A DNA stretch of 64,000 nucleotides from SBBV01 sp036555425 (GTDB lineage Bacteria; Pseudomonadota; Alphaproteobacteria; Bin65). This document shows, piece after piece, positions 55,758 to 63,840 of this stretch. Each line of letters opens with the position of its first letter. Position 1 is the first letter of the stretch. The stretch spans positions 1 through 64,000 of the forward strand of contig DATBLL010000080.1 of NCBI GenBank assembly GCA_036555425.1, read 5' to 3'. Under the pieces are notes generated by a model. That model made no database searches. It had not been told where the DNA came from and saw only the letters and a list, made by a program, of their open reading frames with translations. The translations under genes were made by a program, and so were the position numbers.

Positions 55758-57055
55758 GGCGCCCCGTCCATATAGGCAGACCAGGCCCGGTATTGGTTGC
55801 GGATGTAGGCCTCGCTCAGCGCGGTCGAGCGCGTCCCGGCGCCATCCGGACGCTCGGCGCCGGCGCCGCGGTGGAGGCTCACCCAATCGCCGCCCTCGGC
55901 CGCCGCGCCGCCCTGCACCCGCGCATAGGCTTCGAGATCGTCGGCTTTGACGATCGAGGACGGCGAATGCACGGTGTTGGCGAAGGCGATGTTGCGCCGG
56001 TGCATCCAATCGGGCGCGCCCTTCATGCGCAGCACCCAGATGTCGATGCGCGTCAATTCGGGCGCGAGCGGCAGGATCACGCGCAGCTGCATGAACACCG
56101 GATGCACCGACATGCCGGGATAGAACATCGCGTTGTGCCGCTGCGTGTCGAGCACTTCGGCGGCGCGCTCCGCGCCGAGCCGCGACTCGAGCCGCGCTAC
56201 ATAGTCGAGATATTCCGGCTCCCGCGAAGACTGGCGGCGGAAGCCTTTCATGTCGCTGTGGCCGTAGCCGTGGCAGGCGACTTCGAGCGCTTCCATCTGC
56301 TCGTAGGTCTGGCTGTTGGCAGCGACGACCTCCGCGCGGAAGCGCGTCAGCGCGTCGGGCGCCGCGGCGGCCGCGCGCTTCGCCGCCTCGAATGACGATT
56401 GGTGCACGATCGCGGCGTGCGCGCCGTCGTGCAGGTTCTCGAGGTAGATCTTCCAGTTGTTGCGCTGCAGCGTCTGGAAGCAGCCGCCGGCGATTTCGAG
56501 CGCGCCCTCGGGCGCACGCTCGACCATGTTGTCGAGATTGGCCGCAGCCGGGCCGAGAAACTCGGCGAGATCGGGCCCGGTATCGGCAAGGCTGGCGAAG
56601 ACGAAGCCGCGATAGGCGGCGACGCGCGGCAGCTTCCGCATTCTCGACTCGGGCGCGCCGCGCTCGAAGCCGGTGCCGGCATAGTCGCCGGCGCGCGGGA
56701 TCGATTGGAGCGCACCGTCGAGCCGGTAGGTCCAGCCGTGATAGGCGCAGCGGAACGTCTCGGTGTGGCCGCAGCGCTCGGGCGCCACGATGGCGGCGCG
56801 ATGGGCGCAGCGGTTGAACAGCACCAGGACGCCGCCATCCGCCTGCCGCACCATGACGACCGGCTGGCCCGCGAGCGCCGTCGTGAAGAAATCCCCCACT
56901 GCCGGCACCTGGCTTTCGTGGCCGACATAGAGCCAGGCGCGGCCGAAGATGCGCCGGCGCTCCAGCGCGAAGATCGCGGGATCGGTATAGACGCGCCGAT
57001 GCACGCGCCGGTCCTCGACCAGCGCCGCGGGCGATGCAGCGGCCGCAGCGTCCAT
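55754..57055 (-). CDS. Rieske dioxygenase alpha subunit
   Basis: A 433-residue catalytic subunit of an aromatic-ring dioxygenase. The Rieske 2Fe-2S motif, CAH and CAYH with about 17 residues between (NRCAHRAAIVAPERCGH; FRCAYHGWTY), is near residues 87-108. The mononuclear iron site is ENLHDGAHAAIVHQS near 206 (Asp-x2-His-x4-His). The ATG before DAAAAASP follows GAGGA; an in-frame start 18 codons upstream is less likely. Substrate is an aromatic acid or hydrocarbon; it cannot be specified. Electron-transfer partners must be encoded elsewhere. Confidence 0.9.
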   Translation of the reverse strand: MDAAAAASPAALVEDRRVHRRVYTDPAIFALERRRIFGRAWLYVGHESQVPAVGDFFTTALAGQPVVMVRQADGGVLVLFNRCAHRAAIVAPERCGHTETFRCAYHGWTYRLDGALQSIPRAGDYAGTGFERGAPESRMRKLPRVAAYRGFVFASLADTGPDLAEFLGPAAANLDNMVERAPEGALEIAGGCFQTLQRNNWKIYLENLHDGAHAAIVHQSSFEAAKRAAAAAPDALTRFRAEVVAANSQTYEQMEALEVACHGYGHSDMKGFRRQSSREPEYLDYVARLESRLGAERAAEVLDTQRHNAMFYPGMSVHPVFMQLRVILPLAPELTRIDIWVLRMKGAPDWMHRRNIAFANTVHSPSSIVKADDLEAYARVQGGAAAEGGDWVSLHRGAGAERPDGAGTRSTALSEAYIRNQYRAWSAYMDGAP

Positions 57056-57242
57056 CGTGTCCTCGCGAAACGACCGGGGCGCAGTGTGCCGCCCGCTTCC
57101 GTTGACCACAAGCGGGGCCGCGCGTAGCTTCGGCCACGGAAGCGCAAGAACAGAAAATGCGCGCGAGGGATGACCGGACGATGATCAGGAGCGGGGCCGC
57201 GGCGGCAGCCCAGGCGCGGGCGGACTAGGATTACGCGCGGCG

Positions 57243-58139
57243 ATGGCCCAGATCGAAGCGCTCGTCCGCACCATGTTCGAGCAGGGTTTCCTGTTCGCGT
57301 TCCTGGGCCTCGGCGTCCTCATCACCTTCCGCTTCTTCCGCTTCCCCGACCTCACCGCCGAGGGAAGCTATCCCTTGGGTGGCGCGGTGGCAGCGAAGCT
57401 CATCGTCTCGGGCTGGGACCCGTTCAGCGCCACGCTGGCGGCGACGCTGGCCGGCTCCACGGCCGGCATCGTCACCGCCCTCGTGCACACCAAGCTCAGG
57501 ATCAATAACATCATCGCCGGCATCATCGTGATGACGGCGCTCTACACGGTGAACCTCCGCGTGATGGGCGCCGCCAACACGCCGCTGCTCGACAAGCCCT
57601 CGGTGTTCGGCGAGGTGGTCGCGGCGGTCAATATTCTCGGCTTCGATCTGCATGAGAATGCGCTCAGCACGATTCCGATCGCGTTCGTGCTGCTCAGCCT
57701 CTCGGGCGCGGCGCTGGTATGGTTCTTCCACACCGACCTCGGCCTCGCGGTGCGCGCCACCGGGCAGAACGAGGCGATGATCCTCTCGCTCGGCGTCGAC
57801 ATCGACAAGACCAAGATCGTGGGGCTCGCGCTCTCGAACGGCTTCATCGCGTTCTCGGGCGCGCTGGTGGCCCAGAACCACGGCTTCGCCGATATCGGCA
57901 TGGGCATCGGCATCCTCGTCGCGGGCGCCGCCGCGGTGTTGATCGGCGAGACGATCTTCGGCGACCGCACCGTCGGTTGGTGGGTATTCGCCGCCATCGT
58001 CGGCATGCTCATCTACCAGTTCCTGGCCGCCGCGGCCCTGCGCGTGGGCTTGACGGCCAACGACCTGAAGCTGATCACCGCCGTGCTGCTGCTGGCGGCG
58101 CTCGCGATCCCGCGCTTCCGCGTCAGGGTCTTGCGATGA
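57243..58139 (+). CDS. ABC transporter permease
   Basis: A 298-residue inner-membrane permease with about eight hydrophobic helices. It resembles the BmpA/TrpX-type or branched-chain-like permeases: GYPLGGAVAAKL, NNIIAGIIVMTALYTVNLRVMG and ATGQNEAMILSLGVDIDKTKIVGLALSNGF are the family segments. It would move a small organic molecule inward together with the ATPase whose start overlaps its stop by 4 bases, and the binding protein next. Confidence 0.88.
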   Translation: MAQIEALVRTMFEQGFLFAFLGLGVLITFRFFRFPDLTAEGSYPLGGAVAAKLIVSGWDPFSATLAATLAGSTAGIVTALVHTKLRINNIIAGIIVMTALYTVNLRVMGAANTPLLDKPSVFGEVVAAVNILGFDLHENALSTIPIAFVLLSLSGAALVWFFHTDLGLAVRATGQNEAMILSLGVDIDKTKIVGLALSNGFIAFSGALVAQNHGFADIGMGIGILVAGAAAVLIGETIFGDRTVGWWVFAAIVGMLIYQFLAAAALRVGLTANDLKLITAVLLLAALAIPRFRVRVLR

Positions 58140-58939
58140 GCGCCCTCTCCCTCCGCGCAGTGACCAAATACTTCTTCCGCGGCACGCCCAACGAGGTGCG
58201 GGCGCTCGACCGCGTCGACCTCGAAGTGGTGGCTGGCGACTTCGTCGCCATCATCGGCTCGAACGGCGCCGGCAAATCGACCCTGATCAAGTCGGTGGCG
58301 GGCTTGGCCATGCCGGACGAGGGGCGGATCGAGTTCGAAGGCCGCGACATCACGCGCGAGCCCGTTCACCGCCGCGCCGCCGCGATCGGCCGCATCGCCC
58401 AGGACCCGGGCGAGAGCACCTGCGCCATCTTGACCATCGAGGAGAATCTGGCGCTCGCCGAGAAGCGCGGCCGGCCGCGCGGGCTCGGCCGCGGCGTCAG
58501 CGAGGCTGGGCGCGCGCGCTACCGCGCCGCGCTGGCGCCGATCGGGCTCGGCCTCGAGAGCCGGCTCGGTACGCGCATCGGCACGCTGTCGGGCGGCCAG
58601 CGCCAGACGCTCGCCCTCCTGATGGCGACGATCTCGGGCTCGCGCCTGCTGCTGCTCGACGAGCACCTCGCCGCGCTCGATCCCAAGACCGCCGAGATCG
58701 TGATGGCGCTGACCGCCCGCCTCGTGGCCGAACAGAAGCTCACGACGCTGATGATCACGCACAACATGCAGGACGCCATCCGCTGGGGGAACCGCCTGCT
58801 GATGATGCATGCGGGCCGTATCATCTTCGACGTCTCGGGGGCGGCCAAGGCGGCCCTGACCGTGCCCGCGCTGGTGGCCAAGTTCCACGAGGCGAGCCAG
58901 GGCGATTTGACCGACGACCGAGTCCTCCTTTCCCCCTGA
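58136..58939 (+). CDS. ABC transporter ATP-binding protein
   Basis: A 267-residue ATPase. Walker A GSNGAGKST is near residue 40, the signature LSGGQRQTLALL near 151, Walker B LLLLDEHLAALD near 173 (with His following the Glu) and the switch His in ITHNMQDAI near 207. The start overlaps the permease stop (ATGA at 58136-58139). It drives import with the permease and the binding protein in this three-gene operon. Confidence 0.9.
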   Translation: MSALSLRAVTKYFFRGTPNEVRALDRVDLEVVAGDFVAIIGSNGAGKSTLIKSVAGLAMPDEGRIEFEGRDITREPVHRRAAAIGRIAQDPGESTCAILTIEENLALAEKRGRPRGLGRGVSEAGRARYRAALAPIGLGLESRLGTRIGTLSGGQRQTLALLMATISGSRLLLLDEHLAALDPKTAEIVMALTARLVAEQKLTTLMITHNMQDAIRWGNRLLMMHAGRIIFDVSGAAKAALTVPALVAKFHEASQGDLTDDRVLLSP

Positions 58940-58992
58940 ACCGGCTAGTATCCCTCATCCGGCGAACCCCGCCGGCCACGAGGGAGAGCTTC

Positions 58993-60021
58993 ATGACTGC
59001 ACGCCTCATCATCGCCCGCCGCGCGGCCATCGCAGCCGCTGCGGTTCTTGCTGCGGCGCCGGCCCTGGCCGAATCTGCGCTTGCGCAGACGCGCACCGCG
59101 CCCGAGCCCGGCCGCACCTATCGCATCGGCTTCGCGCAAATCGTCGATCACCCGGCCCTGAACGCGACGCGCCAGGGCTTCATCGACGGCTTGAAATCCG
59201 CCGGCTTCGAGATCGGCAAGAACCTCGTGCTCGACTACCAGAACGCGCAAGGCAATCCCGGCGCGGCGCGCAACATCATCGAGAAGTTCATGGCCGACAA
59301 GGTCGACCTCCTGGCACCGTGCACGACGCCGGTGGTGCTGGCCGCGCTGCGCCTTGCCAAGGACAGCAAGATCCCGGTGGCGTTCGGCTGCGTCACCAAT
59401 CCGGTCGAAACCGGCGTGCTGAAGAGCGTGACGGAGCCGACCCACACGAACGTGACGGGCTTCTACACGATCCCGCCGGTGAAGCGGAATTTCGACATCA
59501 TTCTCGCGGTCAAGCCCGGCATCAAGACGATCGGCACGATCTGGAATTCGGGCGAGACGAATTCCAAGGCGCTGGACAGCCTCGCCAAGGCCGAGGCCGA
59601 GAAGCGCGGCATCAAATGGGTGACCGTGACCGTGACCTCGAGCGCCGAGATCAAGAACGCCGCCGAGTCGCTCGTCGGCAAGGTCGACGCGATCGTGACG
59701 CCGCAGGACAACACGGTGGCCTCGGCCTACGAGGCGCTGATCAAGGTCGCGCGCGATGCCAAGATCCCGTGGTTCTCGCTCGACGTGCTCGCGGTCGAGC
59801 GCGGCGCCATCTCGGCGGTGGCGCAGCACCAGTATCAGAACGGCGTCGACTGGGCGAAGAAGGTCGCGGTGCCGGTGCTGCTCGGAAAGGATCCCGGCAC
59901 CATCGTGGCCGTCGAAGCCGAAGTATTCGAAGTGCGCGTCAACCTCGCCGCCGCCAAGGCCGCCGGCCTCACCGTGCCCGAAGCGGTCGTGAAAGCGGCG
60001 GGCAAGGTGTACGAGAAGTAA
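58993..60021 (+). CDS. ABC transporter substrate-binding protein (TrpX-like)
   Basis: A 342-residue periplasmic binding protein of the ABC_sub_bind (TrpX-like) family. The signal peptide has an RR near residue 10 and hydrophobic core to about 31. The mature part shows YRIGFAQIVDHPALNATRQGF, DLLAPCTTPVVLAALRLAKD, KIPVAFGCVTNPVETGVL and DAIVTPQDNTVASAYEAL. The family includes tryptophan/tyrosine and other aromatic or unknown ligands. It ends the operon begun by the permease at 57243; the dioxygenase genes on the other strand are not obviously related. Confidence 0.88.
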   Translation: MTARLIIARRAAIAAAAVLAAAPALAESALAQTRTAPEPGRTYRIGFAQIVDHPALNATRQGFIDGLKSAGFEIGKNLVLDYQNAQGNPGAARNIIEKFMADKVDLLAPCTTPVVLAALRLAKDSKIPVAFGCVTNPVETGVLKSVTEPTHTNVTGFYTIPPVKRNFDIILAVKPGIKTIGTIWNSGETNSKALDSLAKAEAEKRGIKWVTVTVTSSAEIKNAAESLVGKVDAIVTPQDNTVASAYEALIKVARDAKIPWFSLDVLAVERGAISAVAQHQYQNGVDWAKKVAVPVLLGKDPGTIVAVEAEVFEVRVNLAAAKAAGLTVPEAVVKAAGKVYEK

Positions 60022-60040
60022 GCGCGGCCGCGCGGCTTGC

Positions 60041-60325
60041 ATGGTCGAGCGAGCCTATGTCTACATCCTCGCCAGCAAGCCGCGCGGCGTGCTTAACACC
60101 GGCGTGACATCGAATCTTTCGACACAAAGCGAGCATCACGGATCCGGCATGGTGCCGGGATTCACCGCTCGTTATGGTGCGAAGCACCTCGTTTGGTTCC
60201 AGGGCTTCGATGATATTCGCGATGCGATCGACGACGAAAAGCGCCTGAAGCGCTGGCGCCGCGAATGGAAGATCAAGCTGATTGAAGCGTCAAACCCGAC
60301 CTGGGAGGAGCTTCATCCTTGGTGA
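60041..60325 (+). CDS. Degenerate GIY-YIG endonuclease-like protein
   Basis: A 94-residue small GIY-YIG-family protein, clear from AYVYILASKPRGVLNTGVTS and the C-terminal LKRWRREWKIKLIEASNPTWEEL. In active members the second half reads LYIGVT with a conserved Tyr, and an Arg follows (R in the LxxRxxxHR motif). Here the YIG Tyr-Ile are replaced by Asn-Thr and the Arg position reads Ser-Thr-Gln-Ser. It probably lacks nuclease activity, so it may be decaying. ATG at 60041. No mobile element is seen nearby. Confidence 0.65.
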   Translation: MVERAYVYILASKPRGVLNTGVTSNLSTQSEHHGSGMVPGFTARYGAKHLVWFQGFDDIRDAIDDEKRLKRWRREWKIKLIEASNPTWEELHPW

Positions 60326-60343
60326 CGCGATTCAATATTCTGT

Positions 60344-60413
60344 TGTCGTCCCGGGTGCTGCGCAGCGCGCCGCGCTCTTCGCGCGGCGTGGCGCGCTGCT
60401 AACCCGGGATGAC
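60344..60413. repeat. CCCGGGACGACA-type element (copy 2)
   Basis: TGTCGTCCCGGGTGCTGCGCAGCGCGCCGCGC is mirrored by GCGCGGCG...CCCGGGATGACG, giving a long imperfect hairpin. Its start matches the 55088-55260 element over 20 or more bases. It lies between the GIY-YIG and UbiD genes. Confidence 0.7.
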
Positions 60414-60447
60414 GGCAATTTCTGATTTGCTTGGAGAGAGCGGCGCT

Positions 60448-61800
60448 CTATTTCGCTCCAAACCGCTCGCCCAAATACGCGGCGAGATCGATCTTCTCGA
60501 TGCCGGGGAATTTGCGGCGCGCGAATTGGGCCTTCATCGCGACGGGATAGGTGGCGTCGAGGGCGAGCTTGCCCTTGTGGAGGCCGGCCACGTCGGAGCG
60601 CGGGAAGCCGGGCACGCCTTCCTGGCGCAGTACGCCGGTATCGGGCGAGAAGCGCGTGTGGATCGCCCACATCACCTCCTCGGCGTCGTGGGGATCGACA
60701 TCGGCATCGACCACGACGACGAACTTCATCCAGCGATGCGCGCCGAGTGCCGCCTGCATCGCGGCCTTGGCCTCTTCGTCGCGGGCCTTCTCGATCGCAA
60801 CGACGCAGCCCAGGAGCTGGCCCGGACAGCCGACATCGACGACGCGCGCCACCGGCGCCACCGCCTTCCACACCTCGGTTTCGAGCATCAGGCTCAAGAG
60901 CGCCAAGTCTTCGGTGCCGCCCGCGAGGATCACGTGATAGACGGCATCGTGCCGGCGCGTGATGGCGCTGGCGCGGAACACGTGATTGCGGCCGACCTCG
61001 ACATAGGCGTCCATGAATTCGCCGAAGGGCCCTTCCTCCTCGCGGAGCCTCGGCACGATCTCGCCCTCGATCACCATTTCGGCGTCGGCCGGCACCGCGA
61101 GCGGCACGGTCTTGGCCGGAACGACGCGCAGCGGCGCGCCCTGCCAGGCGCCGGCCACCGCCAGCTCGTCGGACTCGTAAGGAATCTTCGACGCCGCGGC
61201 CAGCATCAGCGCCGGGGGCGCGCCGATCACGATCGCGGCCGGCAGCGGCTTGTCCTTCGCCTCGGCCGCCGCCTGGTATTGCCCCAGATGCTGCGGCGGC
61301 ATCATGCGCACGCGCATGCGGTCGCCGCCGACCAGCTGGGTACGGTTCCACGAGGCGTTGTAGACGCCGGTCTCGGGATGGCGCGCGAGGAAGATGCCGG
61401 CGGTGATGTAGGCGCCGGCATCGCGCTCGGAATGGATCACCTGGGGGACGTCGCGCGACACGTCGAGCTCGTTGGCGCCCAACACGATCTCCTGCACCGG
61501 CGCCGAAGCGACGGTTTCGGGCGCGAGCGCCTTGGCCTCGCGCGCGGCGAGATCGGGCAAGAGCCGCTCGCGCGAAAGCCCAAGCGCCGCAGCCAAGGTC
61601 TCGCGCCGCGACATCACGTTGGTCGCGACCGGCAGCGGGCTGCCCTTCACATGCTCGAACAGCAGCCCGACATCGGGGCCCTTCTGCGTCTTCCTCAGCA
61701 CGGCGGTGAGCTCGTAGGCGGGATCGACCGGGCGCGAGACGCGCGCCAGGAGACCGCGATCTTCGAGCCAGCCCATCAGCGCGCGGAACGAGGAAATCAT
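60448..61800 (-). CDS. UbiD-family decarboxylase
   Basis: A 450-residue UbiD-type decarboxylase that needs the prenylated flavin made by UbiX. Conserved elements are LDVSRDVPQVIHSERDAGAYITAGIF, NASWNRTQLVGGDRMRVRMMPPQHLGQY, EIVPRLREEEGPFGEFMDAY near residue 245 with the catalytic Glu, and the MKFVVVVDADVDPHDAEEVMWAI Asp/Glu metal area. Family members decarboxylate ubiquinone precursors or aromatic acids. With the neighbouring aromatic dioxygenase, a degradative role is possible, but a ubiquinone role cannot be excluded. UbiX is not in the window. Confidence 0.88.
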   Translation of the reverse strand: MISSFRALMGWLEDRGLLARVSRPVDPAYELTAVLRKTQKGPDVGLLFEHVKGSPLPVATNVMSRRETLAAALGLSRERLLPDLAAREAKALAPETVASAPVQEIVLGANELDVSRDVPQVIHSERDAGAYITAGIFLARHPETGVYNASWNRTQLVGGDRMRVRMMPPQHLGQYQAAAEAKDKPLPAAIVIGAPPALMLAAASKIPYESDELAVAGAWQGAPLRVVPAKTVPLAVPADAEMVIEGEIVPRLREEEGPFGEFMDAYVEVGRNHVFRASAITRRHDAVYHVILAGGTEDLALLSLMLETEVWKAVAPVARVVDVGCPGQLLGCVVAIEKARDEEAKAAMQAALGAHRWMKFVVVVDADVDPHDAEEVMWAIHTRFSPDTGVLRQEGVPGFPRSDVAGLHKGKLALDATYPVAMKAQFARRKFPGIEKIDLAAYLGERFGAK

Positions 61801-61807
61801 CGCTGCC

Positions 61808-62569
61808 TCACGCGGAGCCCTTCACGCCGTAAGCCTTCAAGCCGCGCCCGAAATTGAAGACGAAGCGCACGCGCGCAATGCCGTGGCGCTGCAGCAGCGC
61901 CTTCAAGCTGGCGCGCGTGTGATAGATCTTGTGATCGGGCGCGCCGAAATCGCGCGCGCGCGCCGCGCCGCCGCGGACATATTCGTGCGCACCCGGCGTG
62001 GTGAGGAAGAGAACGCCGCCCGGGCGCATCAGCGCCGCGATCGCGGCCACGAAGCGGTCCTGATCGGGCACGTGCTCGATCACCTCCGAGCAATAGACGC
62101 CGTCGAACGTGGCGCCGTCGAGCGGCGCCTCCTCGATCGGCGCCGCCAGAAAGCGGCAGGCCGGATAGGTTTCGCGCGCGAAATCGATGAGCGTGCGGTT
62201 GATCTCGACGCCGACCGTGTCGAGCCCGATGCGCCGCCCCGCCTCGACCAGGCAGCCGACGTTGGAGCCGACATCGAGCAGCTGCTTGCCCGGCATGAGC
62301 TTCGCGAGGCGGCGCAAGCGCCGCGCGCTGCGGCGCATCTTGTTCGCGAGCTTGGCGCGGTAGCCCTCGATGTAGCGGCGCCCCATCGCGTCGCCGCCGA
62401 TTTCGGCCCGCGCCGCGGGCTCGGCCGGCATCGGGATGAGCCGCGCGAGCGCGCAGGCGCGGCAGCGCCACCAGCTGTATCCGTTCTGCTCGACGAGCGG
62501 CGCCCAGTCGCGCCCGCCGCAGCCGGCGCAAGCCGGGGTTTCGCTCGCGATCGCGGGGGCGCCTTCCAT
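61808..62569 (-). CDS. Class I SAM-dependent methyltransferase with N-terminal zinc ribbon
   Basis: About 253 residues from the ATG at 62569. The start has a Cys4 zinc-ribbon-like segment (CAGCGGRDW and WRCRACAL), then the methyltransferase: GKQLLDVGSNVGCLVEAG (motif I), TVGVEIN (motif II), FDGVYCSEVIEHVPDQDRF (motif III) and GGVLFLTTPGAHEYVRGG. This pattern is like methyltransferases with a zinc-ribbon domain that act on sugars or cell-surface glycans. An 18-bp tandem duplication at 62562-62597 places two more in-frame starts, at 62587 and 62590. The substrate is unknown. Confidence 0.8.
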   Translation of the reverse strand: MEGAPAIASETPACAGCGGRDWAPLVEQNGYSWWRCRACALARLIPMPAEPAARAEIGGDAMGRRYIEGYRAKLANKMRRSARRLRRLAKLMPGKQLLDVGSNVGCLVEAGRRIGLDTVGVEINRTLIDFARETYPACRFLAAPIEEAPLDGATFDGVYCSEVIEHVPDQDRFVAAIAALMRPGGVLFLTTPGAHEYVRGGAARARDFGAPDHKIYHTRASLKALLQRHGIARVRFVFNFGRGLKAYGVKGSA

Positions 62570-62597
62570 CACCGGCCTACCTTCCATCACCGGCCTA
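62562..62597. repeat. 18-bp tandem duplication across a gene junction
   Basis: CCTTCCATCACCGGCCTA is repeated exactly at 62562-62579 and 62580-62597. Each copy contains a CAT (start codon on the minus strand) and a CTA (the stop of the CsaA gene on the minus strand). It gives the methyltransferase two alternative starts. Confidence 0.85.
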
Positions 62598-62933
62598 GAA
62601 GAGCTTGCCGCCGTTGGGCACCGGCCGGTCGACGCCGACCAGCACCACCGCGCCGGCCGCGTCGGGAAAGCCCAGCACCAGCACTTCGGACTTCAGGGGG
62701 CCGATCTGCTTCGGCGGAAAATTCACCACCGCCGCGACCTGACGGCCGACGAGATCTTCCGGCCGGTAGAGCTCGGTCAACTGCGCCGAACTCTTCTTGA
62801 TGCCGATGGCGGGGCCGAAATCGACGTTGAGGATGTAAGCCGGCTTGCGCGCGCGCGGATTGGGCTCGGCGCTCACGACCGTGCCCACGCGAACGTCGAC
62901 GCGCTCGAAATCTCCGTAGCCGATCTCCGCCAT
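62595..62933 (-). CDS. csaA: CsaA-type tRNA-binding chaperone
   Basis: A 112-residue EMAP/tRNA-binding-domain protein. The segments FERVDVRVGTVVSAEPNP, PAYILNVDFGPAIGIKKSSAQL, LVGRQVAAVVNFPPKQIGPLKSEVLVLG and VLVGVDRPVPNGGKL match CsaA. Known CsaA is a dimeric chaperone-like protein that binds tRNA and peptides. It overlaps the duplicated region upstream of the methyltransferase and is followed by it. ATG starts before AEIGYGDFE. It stands beside the TetR-family gene on the same strand. Confidence 0.9.
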   Translation of the reverse strand: MAEIGYGDFERVDVRVGTVVSAEPNPRARKPAYILNVDFGPAIGIKKSSAQLTELYRPEDLVGRQVAAVVNFPPKQIGPLKSEVLVLGFPDAAGAVVLVGVDRPVPNGGKLF

Positions 62934-62994
62934 TCCCGCGGCCCCGCCCCCGATCCGCGGGGCGCGCGCTTATGGCGCCGCGGATGCGCCGGGG

Positions 62995-63687
62995 TCAAGC
63001 GGCGGCGCCGGCGTCGCGCGCACCTTCGCCCCGCTCGCCTTTGCCGCCGGCGCGGCGGAACGAGAAGGTATTCGCGAAGCGCTCGGCGCGGCCGAGATTG
63101 CGGTCGAGCGCCGCCATCGTCTTGCTCATGTCTTCGGTTTCGTCGCGCAGCCAGGTCGCGAAGGTGGCGCCGTAGAGCACGGCCAGGCCCTTGACGCGAC
63201 AGGCGCCGGTCCAGCCGCCCGTGCCGATGCCGGCCGCCTCGAGCATCCAGGCCATCGAGCGCAGCATGCGCTGGGCGCCGCAGATGGCATCGCCGACCCC
63301 GACGCCGCCGCCCTCGCGCGCCACCGCCGCGAGTCCCTCGCGATAGGGCTTCAGGATGTCGAACCGCCGCATCAGCACGTCGAACAGGCGGTCGCGGGCG
63401 GAGCTCTCGGTGTCGGGCGTCTTGGGCATGCCTTCGAGCACCTTGCGGTCGGCGAGGTCGACGATGCCGCGCAGGATGGCGCCTTTGCCGTCGAAATGCG
63501 CGTGCAGCTCGGCGAGGACCATCCCGGCCGCGTCGGCGATGTCGGCGAGCGCGGCGCGGCGCCAGCCGATGCGGACCGCCACCTCCATTGCCGCGGCGAG
63601 GATGCGCTCGGCCGGGCCCGTCGATTTCGACGGCTGGGCCGATTTCGGCGGCTCGGGGCGCTTGGACTTGCCAGTGGATTTGGCCAT
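62995..63687 (-). CDS. TetR-family transcriptional regulator
   Basis: A 230-residue regulator. A Lys/Ser/Pro-rich start (residues 1-25) precedes the HTH (about 28-75: ERILAAAMEVAVRIGWRRAALADIADAAGM, then HAHFDGKGAILRGIVD), followed by an all-helical ligand domain. An Ala/Arg/Gly-rich tail ends the protein. It diverges from the sigma-factor gene, about 153 bases away. The ligand and targets are unknown. It does not share an obvious operon with CsaA because 61 bases separate them. Confidence 0.82.
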   Translation of the reverse strand: MAKSTGKSKRPEPPKSAQPSKSTGPAERILAAAMEVAVRIGWRRAALADIADAAGMVLAELHAHFDGKGAILRGIVDLADRKVLEGMPKTPDTESSARDRLFDVLMRRFDILKPYREGLAAVAREGGGVGVGDAICGAQRMLRSMAWMLEAAGIGTGGWTGACRVKGLAVLYGATFATWLRDETEDMSKTMAALDRNLGRAERFANTFSFRRAGGKGERGEGARDAGAAA

Positions 63688-63840
63688 GGGTCGCTCCTCC
63701 TCGTCCCAATACTTTAACTATAACGCCCGATCCGCCCAAGACGCGAACCGGACCGCCGACGAGGCCGCACCCCGTTTGCGGCATTTGCTTTCCCGGCGTC
63801 ATGTGCGATGCTCGCCTGGGATCGGCGGGCAGACGGCTTC

